Source: Agapetus fuscipes (Eukaryota > Arthropoda > Insecta > Trichoptera > Glossosomatidae). Taken from it: 64,000 nt of DNA. Location of the stretch: positions 16,180,347 through 16,244,346 of the forward strand of contig OX637337.1 of assembly GCA_951799405.1 (NCBI GenBank), written 5' to 3'. The notes under the pieces are model-generated. The model saw only the letters and a list, made by a program, of their open reading frames with translations. It was not told where the DNA came from and made no database searches. Position numbers and translations under genes: made by a program. Position 1 is the stretch's first letter. Each line of letters begins with the position of its first letter. Positions 41,878-51,186 of this stretch are shown one piece after another.

Positions 41878-42567
41878 CTTTGGGAGGACTGAGAAATGCG
41901 AGAAAATTGAGATAAGACTGAATGAAAAAAGAGTGGAGGTCGTGAAAGAATTTGATTATCTGGGAAGCAAGTTTGAGTCGAATGCGAAATTGACGAAATA
42001 ATTGGAAAAGCGCGCTAGTAGAGGAAGAAGTGTAATGGAAACGATTGGAAGCATTACAAGGAATAGGAAACTTACGAAGAATATGAGATCGGCGGTCCAC
42101 AATGGCATATTGGTTGGTGGAAGTGAGGCTTAATGAATGTGAGCTGAGTAAAGTATGTAAGTGCGGTTGAAATGGCTTACCTGAGAGCAATGGCTGGAAA
42201 GACACTCAGTGATAGAGTACGTAATGCTTGAGTGATGAACGAGTGTGGTATAAAAGAGAATATGAGAATGAAAGTACAAAAAAGTACGATGAGATGGTTC
42301 AGACATCTTGAAAGAAAGGATGATGAACAACTAACGAAGAAAGTGTACAAAGGAAATGTTAGAGGAAAGCGCGGAAGGGGAAGGCTGAGGAAAGAATGGT
42401 TAGACCAAATAGGTGAGATTGCGAAAGAATGGATCCTGCAGAGTGAGAATAAGAGAAGAGTATGTATGAAAAACGTGATGACAGCAAAAAGTGGAGGCGC
42501 ATCTGCGGAGGTACCGGCCACCCCTAATGATACGGTGGCAGGATACAGTACAGTACAGTACAGAGGT
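41878..42567 (+). pseudogene. LINE-2 RT C-terminus and tail, block copy 2
   Basis: Same insert as 33238-33931 but with more frame breaks: a stop replaces a glutamate codon near 41999 and a deletion sits near 42115. A 118-codon frame (42232-42588) keeps WFRHLERKDDEQLTKKV and RGKRGRGRLRKEW. End GATACAGTACAGTACAGTAC gives the clearest pentamer tail. Confidence 0.85.
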
Positions 42568-42595
42568 CAGCTTCATACCAACCTATGAGTCGAGG

Positions 42596-42690
42596 ATCTT
42601 TCTTGTGTAATTGGCGCTTTTTCCAGAGAAGACCAACCTCGCAGAGGGCTCTTGAGGTGTGATTCACACAAAACGGCGCTCACCAAATAA
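42596..42690 (+). repeat. SINE-2 3' segment (block copy 2)
   Basis: Counterpart of 33968-34062, with GCAGAGGGCTCTTGAGGTG and GATTCACACAAAACGGCGCT. Confidence 0.7.
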
Positions 42691-42934
42691 ATCATCCAAA
42701 TATTTTTTATTCACTTAAGAATTTATATGGCTATTTCCATACTCGCACGGGTATGCAGGTACACACCGCGGTGGAATAAAATTGATCTATTATCGATATA
42801 TTATATTTTCATTGAAACTGCATAAGCTGGTAGGTGATTATAGCTTTACATACGTCATACAGTGGGTTAATTTTTGCAAGAAAGTCGAGTGCAGATTCTG
42901 TGCAATTTATTTAAATTTATAATCGGTTTATATA

Positions 42935-43158
42935 AATGTTGATACGAAGCTGACCTCCCACGCCGTAAAAATCGGTTCACTTAGCCAGTGTCACCACTGC
43001 TTCAGGGAAAAGCGGCAAGAGTTGCATGGTTTTAATATTCATTTGAGATTAGGGTTTCTCTTTTGTAAGTACACGTAACATATACGTGTCTACTTGTGAG
43101 CTTGCATTAAATATGAATTTTCACTGTTACTATACTTTTGCAACTTTGATTATAGATT
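42935..43158 (+). repeat. LINE-1 3' end copy
   Basis: GATACGAAGCTGACCTCCCA, TTCAGGGAAAAGCGGCAAG, ATACGTGTCTACTTGTGAG, then GCAACTTTGATTATAG. Confidence 0.82.
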
Positions 43159-43396
43159 TGAAACTTAGCACTTTTAAGCTAGGTTCACTGTTACAGAAAG
43201 CATACAAACAATGTAAAAAGTCATGTAGTGAAACAGTTAACTTTTATGAGCTCGTTCCGCTACTGGATAACACAATAAATATTTGTACTCTCGCCACTGC
43301 ACTGCAATGCATCGGCGTAGCGTAAATTATTATCGGGAGGAAGAGGAGAATACAAATGGAGGTAAAGAAGCTAAGTAAAGTTTGAAATGAAAATAA
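43159..43396. other. Spacer; left flank of the DEK-bearing element
   Basis: No feature. Last four bases ATAA (43393-43396) are the left TSD. Confidence 0.5.
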
Positions 43397-43850
43397 TGTA
43401 ACGAAATACACTGGTAGATGTTTATTGGTGTACGTGTGTTTTGAGAGAATGTTCTGGCCCAGACGATTGTAATTGTAAGGTGTGTATGTAGGTAGGAAAT
43501 GGACTCTTCATGAAATAAATATGTCCAGAATCGTCTATACAACTGTGGTAGTGGAAGTTTCTAGGGCAGGCTGGAATGGCCCCTAGGTTCCGCTATAAGA
43601 AGGGCGACAATGGGCTGAAGCGAGTCAGTCTTCGAAGCACTCACACAGAGGAGTATCTAGTTGCCAGGGCGACCAATAAGGTGTAAAATAAATGTAATCT
43701 GTACGAAATAAATAAGTGTGTTAAAATAAATCTGTTAGAATAAGTCTGTTAAAAATAAATCTATTGTAAGAAAGTCTGTGTAAATAAACTGTATGGCTAA
43801 CTTGTGTTAAACTTGTGTTTTAATTAAAAGAACCCAGGAAAAACGTAACA
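43397..43850 (+). repeat. 5' LTR of the DEK-bearing element
   Basis: 454 bp, TGTAACG...CGTAACA with 7-bp near-inverted ends. Contains a TATA/initiator pair near 43594-43630 and several AATAAA-type signals (about 43690-43790), giving a U3-R-U5 order. Confidence 0.95.
43594..43630 (+). promoter_or_regulatory. LTR core promoter: TATA box and initiator
   Basis: TATAAG at 43594-43599 and TCAGTC at 43625-43630, with 33 bases from the first T to the A of TCAGT. TCAGTY is the arthropod initiator consensus. The same pair is in the 3' LTR. It should drive the genomic RNA that includes the DEK-like ORF. Confidence 0.6.
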
Positions 43851-43869
43851 GTGGTGTCCGGTGTGAAGT
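43851..43869 (+). promoter_or_regulatory. Probable primer-binding site
   Basis: GTGGTGTCCGGTGTGAAG directly follows the 5' LTR. TGGTGTCCGG from its second base has the TGG start expected of a tRNA 3'-end complement. I could not assign the tRNA. Confidence 0.5.
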
Positions 43870-44306
43870 TTAAAACCAAGTACCAAGTAAAAACTGTGCT
43901 TGAGAGTATTGAAAAATATATCTGGACAACATAATAAAAACTAATGAATAAAAAAAAAAAGTTTTAAATAAAACTGATTAAACTTGAATTAAAAACGATC
44001 GTGTGGTTACCCGCTAAAAATTTGATTGAAGTGTGGATAGATAACATGTTAATAATATTGTGTTAGTGTTAGTAAATACTCATTAGCCGATCTGACGAAG
44101 CAAAGTAAATAATCATTATCTAATATCATTATTTGAAATTTAAAAATAAATATTAAAAGGCGGTACCTACCTACCGTTCAGTATAATTAGATAAATTATT
44201 ATTTTGCTAAAGTACGTATTTAAAATAACTTTATATATAAAACTCATAACCCGTATTAAATAAATTTGCAAATATTTTTGTTTTGAAGTTTGTTAAAATA
44301 AAAAAA
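43870..44306 (+). other. Leader between primer site and ORF
   Basis: AT-rich, no frame. It may hold packaging signals. It ends AAAAAAATGG, placing A at -3 and G at +4 of the ORF start. Confidence 0.5.
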
Positions 44307-46013
44307 ATGGCTAAGGTGAACATCAAGGACCTCAAAGCCTATGAGCTTAAGAATGAGCTTCTGGAGAGGGACCTGGAGACCTCAGGAGGGAAGGCGGCCT
44401 TACAGGCACGCCTCATGGAGGCCTTGGAACAGTCAGGCGAAGACCCGGCATATTTTGTCATGGCGTCTGGAGGGGACCGCGAGCGAGCCGTGGAAGAGTT
44501 TAAAACAAAGATGGCTGCCAACTTCAAGAGCTTGAGGGAAGACCTAGCTGGTTGGAAGGAGGAGATGGCTAAAAACCTAGCCTTAAAAATGTCGGTGGAC
44601 ACTGATAGTGTAAAATTAAGTGATAATCAGGATGACAAAAAGGCCGATATGTCAACTGAGGATGAGTCATCTCAGAAGTTGGGGAAGGGAGACCTGAAGG
44701 CCAAAAACAACGGCCAGCTCAAGGCTGAGGACTCAGCTGACAGCAAAGATGACAAAGATGATGTCAAGTCGGCTGAAAACGGCAAGAGTGACTCGGCCGA
44801 GGTGAAGGCTGACAAGGATGCGAAGGAGGAGACGGACGCCAAGGAGGAGGATGAGGACGCCAAGGACAAGAAGGGCAAGGCCAAGAAGGCCAACAGTGTG
44901 AAGAAGAAGCCCGCGCCCAAGAAGAAGGCGGAGGAGGCCGTGGAGGAGGCTCCCAAGAAGAAGAAGGCCGTGGAGCCGCCGGTGCCCGTGCCCGCGGGCC
45001 GGGGCATCCCCATCGACCACATCCCCGACGTGGAGGTGGCCATCTCCAGGTTCAAGATGGAGGACCTCAAGTTCCTGTACAATCAATTGTGCCGCACGAA
45101 CCTCATCAAGCGCAACAAAAAGAAGTTCAAGGGCTACGAGTTTGAGAAGGACACGCCTGAGCACAAGGCCAAGCTGGAGGAGGTGCAGAAGCTGGAGCCC
45201 AAGCAGCTGCGGACGCTGTGCGAGAAGCTGGGCTTGGACAAGAGGGGCGCGCCCACGGAGCTGGCCAGCAGGGTGGTGGGCTTCCTGCTGCTGCCAAAGC
45301 AGGCCTCCTCGCACGCCAGGGGGCTGATGAAGGAGAGGCCGGTGACTGACCGCGGCGAGGCCACGGGAGGCAGGCCCAGAAGGTCCGCTGCTGCTATTGT
45401 CAAGAGAGGTTACTCTAACGAGGAGTATGAAACAGATCCGGAAACCAAAGTGCGGGGACCCAAAGTCAGCAGGGATGATTTAGGGGATTCAGATGGCTCG
45501 TACAACCCGAGTGGCTCCGGACAGGAGGCGGACTCTGACTTTGACCCGTCAGTGAGGGAGGGGGGCGCTCCCTCCCGCAGGCGCCGCGCCCCCGCCCGCA
45601 GGGGCTCAGCCAAGCAGAGCAAGCAGAAGGGACGACCCAAGCATGGCGCGGCAGGAAGCCACTCAGCGAGTCAGAGGACGAGAGCGAGAGTGAGAACTTC
45701 GCTTCCGAGCAGGAGAGCGGCTCCGACGACCAAGGATTCTGATCCTTTGACGCCGGCGAGCAAGCGGGGCCTAGGAGCGGTGGCCGCCCGGGGACGCAAA
45801 GCGGTGCCCCCAGCCAAGGAAAGGCGCCCATGCCGGCCGCCAAGAGGAAAGCACCCCCCCCCACACCAGCCAGCAATGACGGGCAAAACCCTAAGGGGAA
45901 AATTCCGTGGAACGTCATTTTTCCTGACCACTGGATGCAACTGTGGGTCAAACTGCCCGTACCTTCTTAAAGAAAAGACTGTTCCGGGGCGGAACAGTCT
46001 AAGGGGGGGATAA
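44307..46013 (+). CDS. SAP-domain / DEK-like chromatin protein ORF
   Basis: 568 codons from ATG at 44307; I chose this over the TTG at 44283 for its AAAATGG context. Residues about 3-42 are a SAP domain (KVNIKDLKAYELKNELLE, then GGKAALQARL), a DNA-binding helix-extended loop-helix. Residues about 100-225 are a charged K/D/E region ending in KKK runs. Residues about 232-331 fit the DEK pseudo-SAP/SAP module: GRGIPIDHIPDVEVAISRFK, FKGYEFEKDT, LRTLCEKLGLDKRGAPTEL, VVGFLLLPK. DEK is a nuclear chromatin architectural protein and histone chaperone. A basic, S/R-rich tail follows; the DEK C-terminal helical domain is absent. From about 45650 the frame appears shifted (see findings). The middle is GC-rich with AAG/CTG-type codons, unlike the AT-rich neighbours, and has no introns, as expected of a captured mRNA. 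The stop TAA sits directly before the 3' LTR. Confidence is high for DEK resemblance, lower for current function. Confidence 0.85.
   Translation: MAKVNIKDLKAYELKNELLERDLETSGGKAALQARLMEALEQSGEDPAYFVMASGGDRERAVEEFKTKMAANFKSLREDLAGWKEEMAKNLALKMSVDTDSVKLSDNQDDKKADMSTEDESSQKLGKGDLKAKNNGQLKAEDSADSKDDKDDVKSAENGKSDSAEVKADKDAKEETDAKEEDEDAKDKKGKAKKANSVKKKPAPKKKAEEAVEEAPKKKKAVEPPVPVPAGRGIPIDHIPDVEVAISRFKMEDLKFLYNQLCRTNLIKRNKKKFKGYEFEKDTPEHKAKLEEVQKLEPKQLRTLCEKLGLDKRGAPTELASRVVGFLLLPKQASSHARGLMKERPVTDRGEATGGRPRRSAAAIVKRGYSNEEYETDPETKVRGPKVSRDDLGDSDGSYNPSGSGQEADSDFDPSVREGGAPSRRRRAPARRGSAKQSKQKGRPKHGAAGSHSASQRTRARVRTSLPSRRAAPTTKDSDPLTPASKRGLGAVAARGRKAVPPAKERRPCRPPRGKHPPPHQPAMTGKTLRGKFRGTSFFLTTGCNCGSNCPYLLKEKTVPGRNSLRGG
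45976..46000 (+). other. Perfect 10-bp hairpin before the purine tract
   Basis: AGACTGTTCC pairs with GGAACAGTCT around GGGGC. It is adjacent to the plus-strand primer, so it could be a cis-acting RNA element of the retroelement. Confidence 0.7.
46001..46010 (+). promoter_or_regulatory. Polypurine tract
   Basis: AAGGGGGGGA followed by TAA and the 3' LTR. This is the expected position for plus-strand priming; it also encodes the last codons of the ORF. Confidence 0.8.
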
Positions 46014-46467
46014 TGTAACGAAATACACTGGTAGATGTTTATTGGTGTACGTGTGTTTTGAGAGAATGTTCTGGCCCAGACGATTGTAATTGTAAGGTGT
46101 GTATGTAGGTAGGAAATGGACTCTTCATGAAATAAATATGTCCAGAATCGTCTATACAACTGTGGTAGTGGAAGTTTCTAGGGCAGGCTGGAATGGCCCC
46201 TAGGTTCCGCTATAAGAAGGGCGACAATGGGCTGAAGCGAGTCAGTCTTCGAAGCACTCACACAGAGGAGTATCTAGTTGCCAGGGCGACCAATAAGGTG
46301 TAAAATAAATGTAATCTGTACGAAATAAATAAGTGTGTTAAAATAAATCTGTTAGAATAAGTCTGTTAAAAATAAATCTATTGTAAGAAAGTCTGTGTAA
46401 ATAAACTGTATGGCTAACTTGTGTTAAACTTGTGTTTTAATTAAAAGAACCCAGGAAAAACGTAACA
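46014..46467 (+). repeat. 3' LTR of the DEK-bearing element
   Basis: 454 bp, no difference from the 5' LTR seen on reading both through. Confidence 0.95.
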
Positions 46468-46555
46468 ATAAAAATGAAACGCTAAGAAATTATAAGTTAC
46501 ATTAGATTGTACCAATCCTTATTTGTCTTTTTGGGGGTCTACCTATAATCTGTTA

Positions 46556-46745
46556 CCTTAGTTGCACAGATAAATTAACACTTACAATTCATATCAAATA
46601 TGCCCACAAACAGACACGTGTAAGTTCGCGCTTACAAATGCTGAACTTTTACTTACAAATTCAAATGAACATAAGCCCCGCAAATTTTTCCGACTTTTCC
46701 TGAAACAGTGGTAACATTGGCCAAGTGGACCATTCTTTACAGTTT
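46556..46745 (-). repeat. LINE-1 3' end copy
   Basis: TTAGTTGCACAGATAAATTA, GACACGTGTAAGTTCGCGCT, CAGTGGTAACATTGGCCAAG. Part of the middle is lost. Confidence 0.78.
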
Positions 46746-47199
46746 ATTTACCAGCCTTTTGTTTTGTTTTTTAGTTATTGTTTTTTTGTCTTTCATAATT
46801 ATATCCGCTTGTTTTTGCTTTGGTTACGGATATCTGCATATAACATCTATGGTCATATTACGAGTAGGTACGTCGATATGCCATAAAATAATATATAGAG
46901 GGAAATTGTTCTGAAGTAAACAGCTGGGCTGACGAATTTCAAATGCAATTAGGGCATTATGGAGCCAATTAGGGATTAATGTTAAAATATGCAAAATAAC
47001 CGGGCTCAATTAATTGAATTATTAAGTTAGTGTGGGGACAGGATCAACCATTATATTTTAGAATTAACCCGGAACTCTTTTGAATTTGGAGCACTTTTCA
47101 AACGTCAGTCTTGTATGGGACTGCCGTCTTTAGTAAATGATAAAAAATATTAGACTTTTCCCTAACAACCCGGCCGGGTGACATCACAATACTGAATGC
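46746..47199. other. No feature recognised
   Basis: 68-codon plus frame (46708-46914) begins in the LINE-1 end; not a gene. Confidence 0.4.
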
Positions 47200-47310
47200 C
47201 CACGCGACAAAATGTGAACCGACAAACTGCCCATCGACACAATGCACTCCGACAAAACGTCCATCGACACAATACCCTCCGACAAAACGTACATCGACAT
47301 AATGACATCA
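47200..47310. repeat. 30-bp tandem repeat, about 3.5 units
   Basis: Unit CGACAAAACGTCCATCGACA then CAATGCCCTC, repeated with a few changes. It produces a cysteine-rich minus-strand frame that is an artefact. Confidence 0.85.
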
Positions 47311-47436
47311 TTTTCAAAAAAATAAATATAAGAGTCTTATTCAAGTATAAATAAACCTCAAAACTGTCCTCGGAGAATCAGCATTTGCAAAATGAAATCT
47401 ATTTATTTTCACAGTTAAGGAAATGTGAACGGTTTC

Positions 47437-47612
47437 AGGTTTTAAGGCGGCAGAAGTTTTAAGATTGTAAAGATTATGTTCATGTGAGATTTGGTTTAAT
47501 TTGTATGTATACATGCAGCATGTATAAGCGTGAACTTACACGTGCCTGCTTGTGGTCATGCATCAAATATGAGACTTAAATGCCAATTGATCTTTGCAAC
47601 TTAGATTATAAA
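47437..47612 (+). repeat. LINE-1 3' end copy
   Basis: TTATGTTCATGTGAGATTTG, CATGCAGCATGTATAAGCGT, CACGTGCCTGCTTGTGG, GCAACTTAGATTATAAAC. Confidence 0.82.
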
Positions 47613-48077
47613 CTATTATGGATGAAAAAGATGATTGATACAAATGAATTGAAAGTGGCCACACCCAGTAGAATTTGTTTACAGTAACACTTGAATCTCT
47701 GATAATTCAGATTTCAAATGGATATTTTAGTAGTAATAAATTGATATAAAATTCAAGGTTCTTACAAAGATATACATTTTTTAAATAATTCTAAAATGGT
47801 TAAATGCACTTGCCCGCCCAGTTCCGCATTCTATAAATATTTAACATTTAATTTTATGTCTGAAATTGAAGGTTGCATTTTTTTTTACAAAATCATAAAA
47901 CACCATAATTCAAACAACATCATTAAATCTTTTGTTAGGCAGAATACTCGAAACACGAATTTCGTTTTTATGTGTTTAGATTTTTTATTCGAAAATGTCT
48001 TCATTTCTGCCCACACAAAAAATTCTTGAGTTTTGACATGGAAAATCAATTTCACACTTATATTTTGTGTTTAAGAT
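47613..48077. other. No feature recognised
   Basis: 77-codon frame at 47796-48029, no known domain. AT-rich. Confidence 0.4.
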
Positions 48078-48240
48078 TAATATTTAATGTACGCCCACAA
48101 GCAAATACGTGCAAGTTCACGTGCGTGACCACCCATACAGTAGAAATTGTCCCCCCTTGTCTATATTCAGTCCACCTAGTTTCAGGGAAGGACTGCATAA
48201 GATGCTGGGTATATGTTAACTTAAGATTTGAAAGAAATAA
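48078..48240. repeat. Two joined LINE-1 end fragments
   Basis: A minus piece (TACGCCCACAAGCAAATACG) runs straight into a plus piece (GTGACCACCCATACAGTAGA ... TTTCAGGGAAGGACTGCAT). Confidence 0.65.
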
Positions 48241-48629
48241 ATAAATATTAAGAAGTATACTCCAGAAAATATATTATATATTCCAGAGTATATTTGCCTC
48301 TACAAAATACACACTCCTGCATTTTTACTACTTGTTTTTATATTCCCGTAGGTGTTTGACTTTCGAGTAACAAATGTTCAAGCTTTGAAATGATGACGAT
48401 GATGGAAGTGGTACTCTTGAGGATGTGGGAAGAAGTTGATGATCATGATGATGATGCAGAGGTCACGCGCTGAGGTGCTGGCCACACCTACGCTCAGCTG
48501 CTTTTTAATGGAAGTTCAATACCAACAGATAATCAATCTAATGACTTGTTGATTCTATACGGAAACGCATTGATGTATTCGTCATGGTATGTAATTACTT
48601 TTCAAGACGAAATTCTTGTTTTTTTTAGT
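48241..48629. other. Unassigned; weak LINE-2 3' end
   Basis: GAGGTGCTGGCCACACC at about 48473 resembles the LINE-2 UTR (GAGGTACCGGCCACCCC). Otherwise nothing. Confidence 0.35.
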
Positions 48630-48735
48630 AGGTGCACATGCAGCATGTGTGAGCGTGGACTTGCTAGTGTCTACTTGTGGGCGTGCATTGAATATAAGCC
48701 TTGAAAGTCAACATATCTTTGCAACTTACATAATA
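48630..48735 (+). repeat. LINE-1 3' end fragment
   Basis: GTGCACATGCAGCATGTGTG, GTGTCTACTTGTGGGCGTGC, CTTTGCAACTTA. Confidence 0.75.
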
Positions 48736-48912
48736 ATAGATTGAAAAGCCTACAAAGTGATCCGAAGTCTGCGTTCGTATCGAATATGGATTATTATATT
48801 ATCAAGTGATATTACTTCCACAACTATAATGTAGGTAAGTACAGTTCGATGCACTGATACCATAGATGTGAGAAAATGATAGATGGGTTACTTGATTCTA
48901 TCGCGATTATTT

Positions 48913-49126
48913 ATAATCTAAATTAAGATATACTGACAATTAAGGCTTATATTTAGTGCACGCCCACAAGCAGACACATGTAAGCTTGTGCTCGCATACA
49001 AAATGATACGACCTAAACATCATTTGAACATTATCCCTGCAACTCTAGCTGAGTTTCCCTGCAACATGGGTAACATTGGCAAAAGTTAACTAAGTTTTTT
49101 ACAGCATGGATGGTCATTGGTCAGCC
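48913..49126 (-). repeat. LINE-1 3' end, split by gypsy A
   Basis: ATAATCTAAATTAAGATATA to CATGGATGGTCATTGGTCAG; the end (CTTATCGTAACCTACAAATC...GGAAC) lies at 52051-52080 beyond the LTR element. Confidence 0.8.
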
Positions 49127-49385
49127 TGTAACGAGATGGATTTGTTTGTTAGGTAAAATGGAACATGAGATTTGAATTTGAATGAAAAGGAAAACAAAGG
49201 AAGGCAGAAAGAGAGGAGAAGCTTGCCTGGCGTGAGAGCCAGAAGCATGTGAATTTTGTTATAATTAATATTGTGCTGTGGTTTATTGTGTATACATTGT
49301 GAAAGGAATAAAAATAAACATATTAAAGTGGCTGTTATATTATTAATTGTGTCAATCAGCAGGACAGAGAGGAAAAACCCTCACA
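49127..49385 (+). repeat. 5' LTR of gypsy A
   Basis: TGTAACGAGATGG...CCCTCACA, 259 bp. Differs from gypsy B LTRs at, for example, GGCAGAAAGAGAGG versus TGCAGAAAGAGGGG. Confidence 0.94.
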
Positions 49386-49388
49386 TTT

Positions 49389-49400
49389 TGGCGCCCAACG
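49389..49400 (+). promoter_or_regulatory. Primer-binding site, lysine-tRNA type
   Basis: TGGCGCCCAACG three bases after the LTR; longer match than in gypsy B. Confidence 0.75.
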
Positions 49401-49846
49401 TAAAAGAAAAATCTGTAAATGAAATTCCTATGAAGAAAATTTTCTCAAACAAAAACAAATGACATTCGATTCCAATAAATGACATTGAAAACAATACAAT
49501 ATATGAAATGATTAAAATTGGACAGATTTATGGTTGTGAAAGCATCAACACGTTTAAAAGCTAGTGAAGACATCGACTTATACAATTAACAACAAGAAAT
49601 TACAAGATTTGAAACGCTGTTTGAAAATATTGAAGGTGAGAGAATTCAAACTACCTACATTACGTTCAGAAGAATGGAAATTCAAAAATCGAACGTCGCG
49701 GGAGAATGAAGAATGGATATAAACCAGTTTGTTTCAAATCAGTTTAGATAAATATATATAGATGGTGTTATATTTAATTTGTATGAAATTTTTTTTGAGA
49801 TGAAATGATTTATTCTCTAATTGCATAAATTGAAAATATACAGCAA
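49401..49846 (+). other. Gypsy A leader
   Basis: AT-rich, without a convincing frame. Confidence 0.6.
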
Positions 49847-50227
49847 ATGATGAAATCTAAAAAAATAAATAATAAAAAGGATTTAGAAAGTAACACAATG
49901 GAGTCCATAAATTTTGATCCTCTCAAATTAAAAATATCTTTTAATGGTGAAAGTGAACCAAATGAATTTATAATAAGGTTAGAAGAATTAGCCAAAGTCT
50001 ACAAATTAAAATTAGATTATTTGGTAGAGTGTATGCCTATATTTTTAACAGATTTTCCGTTAACTTGGTACAGAGCAATTAACTGTGAATTTGATTGGAA
50101 AAATTTTAAAACCAAATTCTTACAACAATTTGAAAAATATGACTTTCAAAGAAATCTTAAGTTAGAAATTTTAAATATGGTACAAGGTCATGATAAATAT
50201 GTATGTAAAATATGTATGCAGATATAA
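49847..50227 (+). pseudogene. Gag N-terminal/capsid fragment, gypsy A
   Basis: 126 codons. DPLKLKISFNGESEPNEFI, then FLTDFPLTWYRAI and WKNFKTKFLQQFEKYDFQ are typical of the retrotransposon gag (capsid) family: the A-x-x-W-Y / F-x-x-F-L-x-x-F pattern. Capsid assembles the particle around the RNA. The frame ends just after the deletion join, so the zinc-knuckle part seen in gypsy B is missing. Confidence 0.78.
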
Positions 50228-51186
50228 AAAGTTTTATAAATAAATGTCAAAAATGTAAAATGTATAAGCCGAATAATTTACCTCCAGCAGGAAAAATGGA
50301 AAATAGGAAAAGAGTGGATAGACCGTTAAAAATGCTGAGTATTGATTTGATAGGACCATTACCAAAATCAAGTACGGGCTATATACATATATTATCAATA
50401 ATAGATGTTTTTACCAAATATTGTTGGTTATTTCCTTTAAGAAGAGCTACTACAGAAGAAATAGTAAAATTAATAGAAAATAAAATATTTTTAACAGAAG
50501 GAGTACCGCAAACGATAATAACAGATAATGGAAAGAATTTAAAGTCTAATGCATTTAAAGATTTTATGTACTCATATGGAGTACAGAAAATATTTTATAC
50601 AACTTTATATACTCCCATGTGCAATAATGTAGAGACATATAATAGAACAATAGGATACACATTAGCTATTTTTGTTGAAAATGAACAAAGAAAATGGGAT
50701 ACTTTCTTAGATTCAGTACAAAGCATAATAAATAATACAGTCAATTTAGCAACAGGATACACACCTAATGTATTAGCAAGAGGTAGGGAGATTGTACTAA
50801 ATGGTGAAATTCATGGTGAAATAGTAAATGATGAAATAGAATCAAAGGAAGACTTAGATAAATATAGAGATATGCATAAAGATAAAATGAAGGAATTAAA
50901 CACATTATACAAAATTGTAACAGAAAATTTATGGGATGCATATAATAAAAATGCAAATTATTATAATAAAGGTAGATCAAATCGTGTCTATGATCAAGGG
51001 GATATTGTATGGCGTAAAAATTTCATACAATCAAATGCAGGGAAATACTTCTGTACAAAGTTGGCTCCAAAATTTGTCAAAGCCAGAATAGAAAAGAAAG
51101 TTAGCAAGATAGTCTATGTATTAAAAGATATAGACACAAATGTTATAAATAAATATCACATCAAGGACATAATCAAATTAGATTAA
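50212..51186 (+). pseudogene. Integrase, 5'-truncated, gypsy A
   Basis: 324 codons, one frame. The CQKCK pair is the second half of the HHCC zinc site; the two histidines are deleted. The core has D45 in LSIDLIGP, D105 in ITDNGKN and E141 in NNVETYNR, a D,D(35)E arrangement with all three acidic residues present. The C-terminal GDIVWRKNF module ends IKDIIKLD. The frame differs from gag and overlaps its end by 16 bases; the first ATG is not the natural start, since integrase is normally cut from Pol. Confidence 0.88.

Larger units (their letters stand above)
40417..42913. repeat. 2.5-kb duplicated block, copy 2
   Basis: Same order as copy 1 without the hAT MITE and the LINE-1. The left part (40417-41640) is AT-rich with repeated AAAACGGCTCCAA and AATTCAAGATGGC words and no coding. 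The start TTTACTTTCTTGCTATAGCC contains a short palindrome around GCCGAAGGC. Confidence 0.85.
43397..46467 (+). mobile_element. LTR retroelement carrying a DEK-like gene, 3071 bp
   Basis: Both LTRs are 454 bp and look base-for-base identical. The 4-bp TSD ATAA (43393-43396, 46468-46471) shows integrase-mediated insertion. Layout: LTR, 456-bp leader, one ORF of 568 codons, short hairpin, purine tract, LTR. No nucleocapsid knuckle, protease, RT, RNase H or integrase motif exists in any frame, so it must be mobilised in trans. The ORF matches a cellular chromatin protein rather than gag-pol. Identical LTRs imply recent insertion. Confidence 0.92.

Noticed and set aside
44672..45951. Several long minus-strand frames opposite the DEK-like ORF (136-193 codons)
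   Set aside because: Shadows of a GC-rich coding strand; leucine/serine/glycine-rich reverse translations without domains.
47200..47310. CRISPR-like array
   Set aside because: Units are contiguous with no unique spacers and the context is eukaryotic.
47162..47344. Cysteine/arginine-rich minus frame (CRCTFCRRVLCRW...)
   Set aside because: Direct product of the 30-bp tandem repeat; not a zinc-finger or toxin-like peptide.
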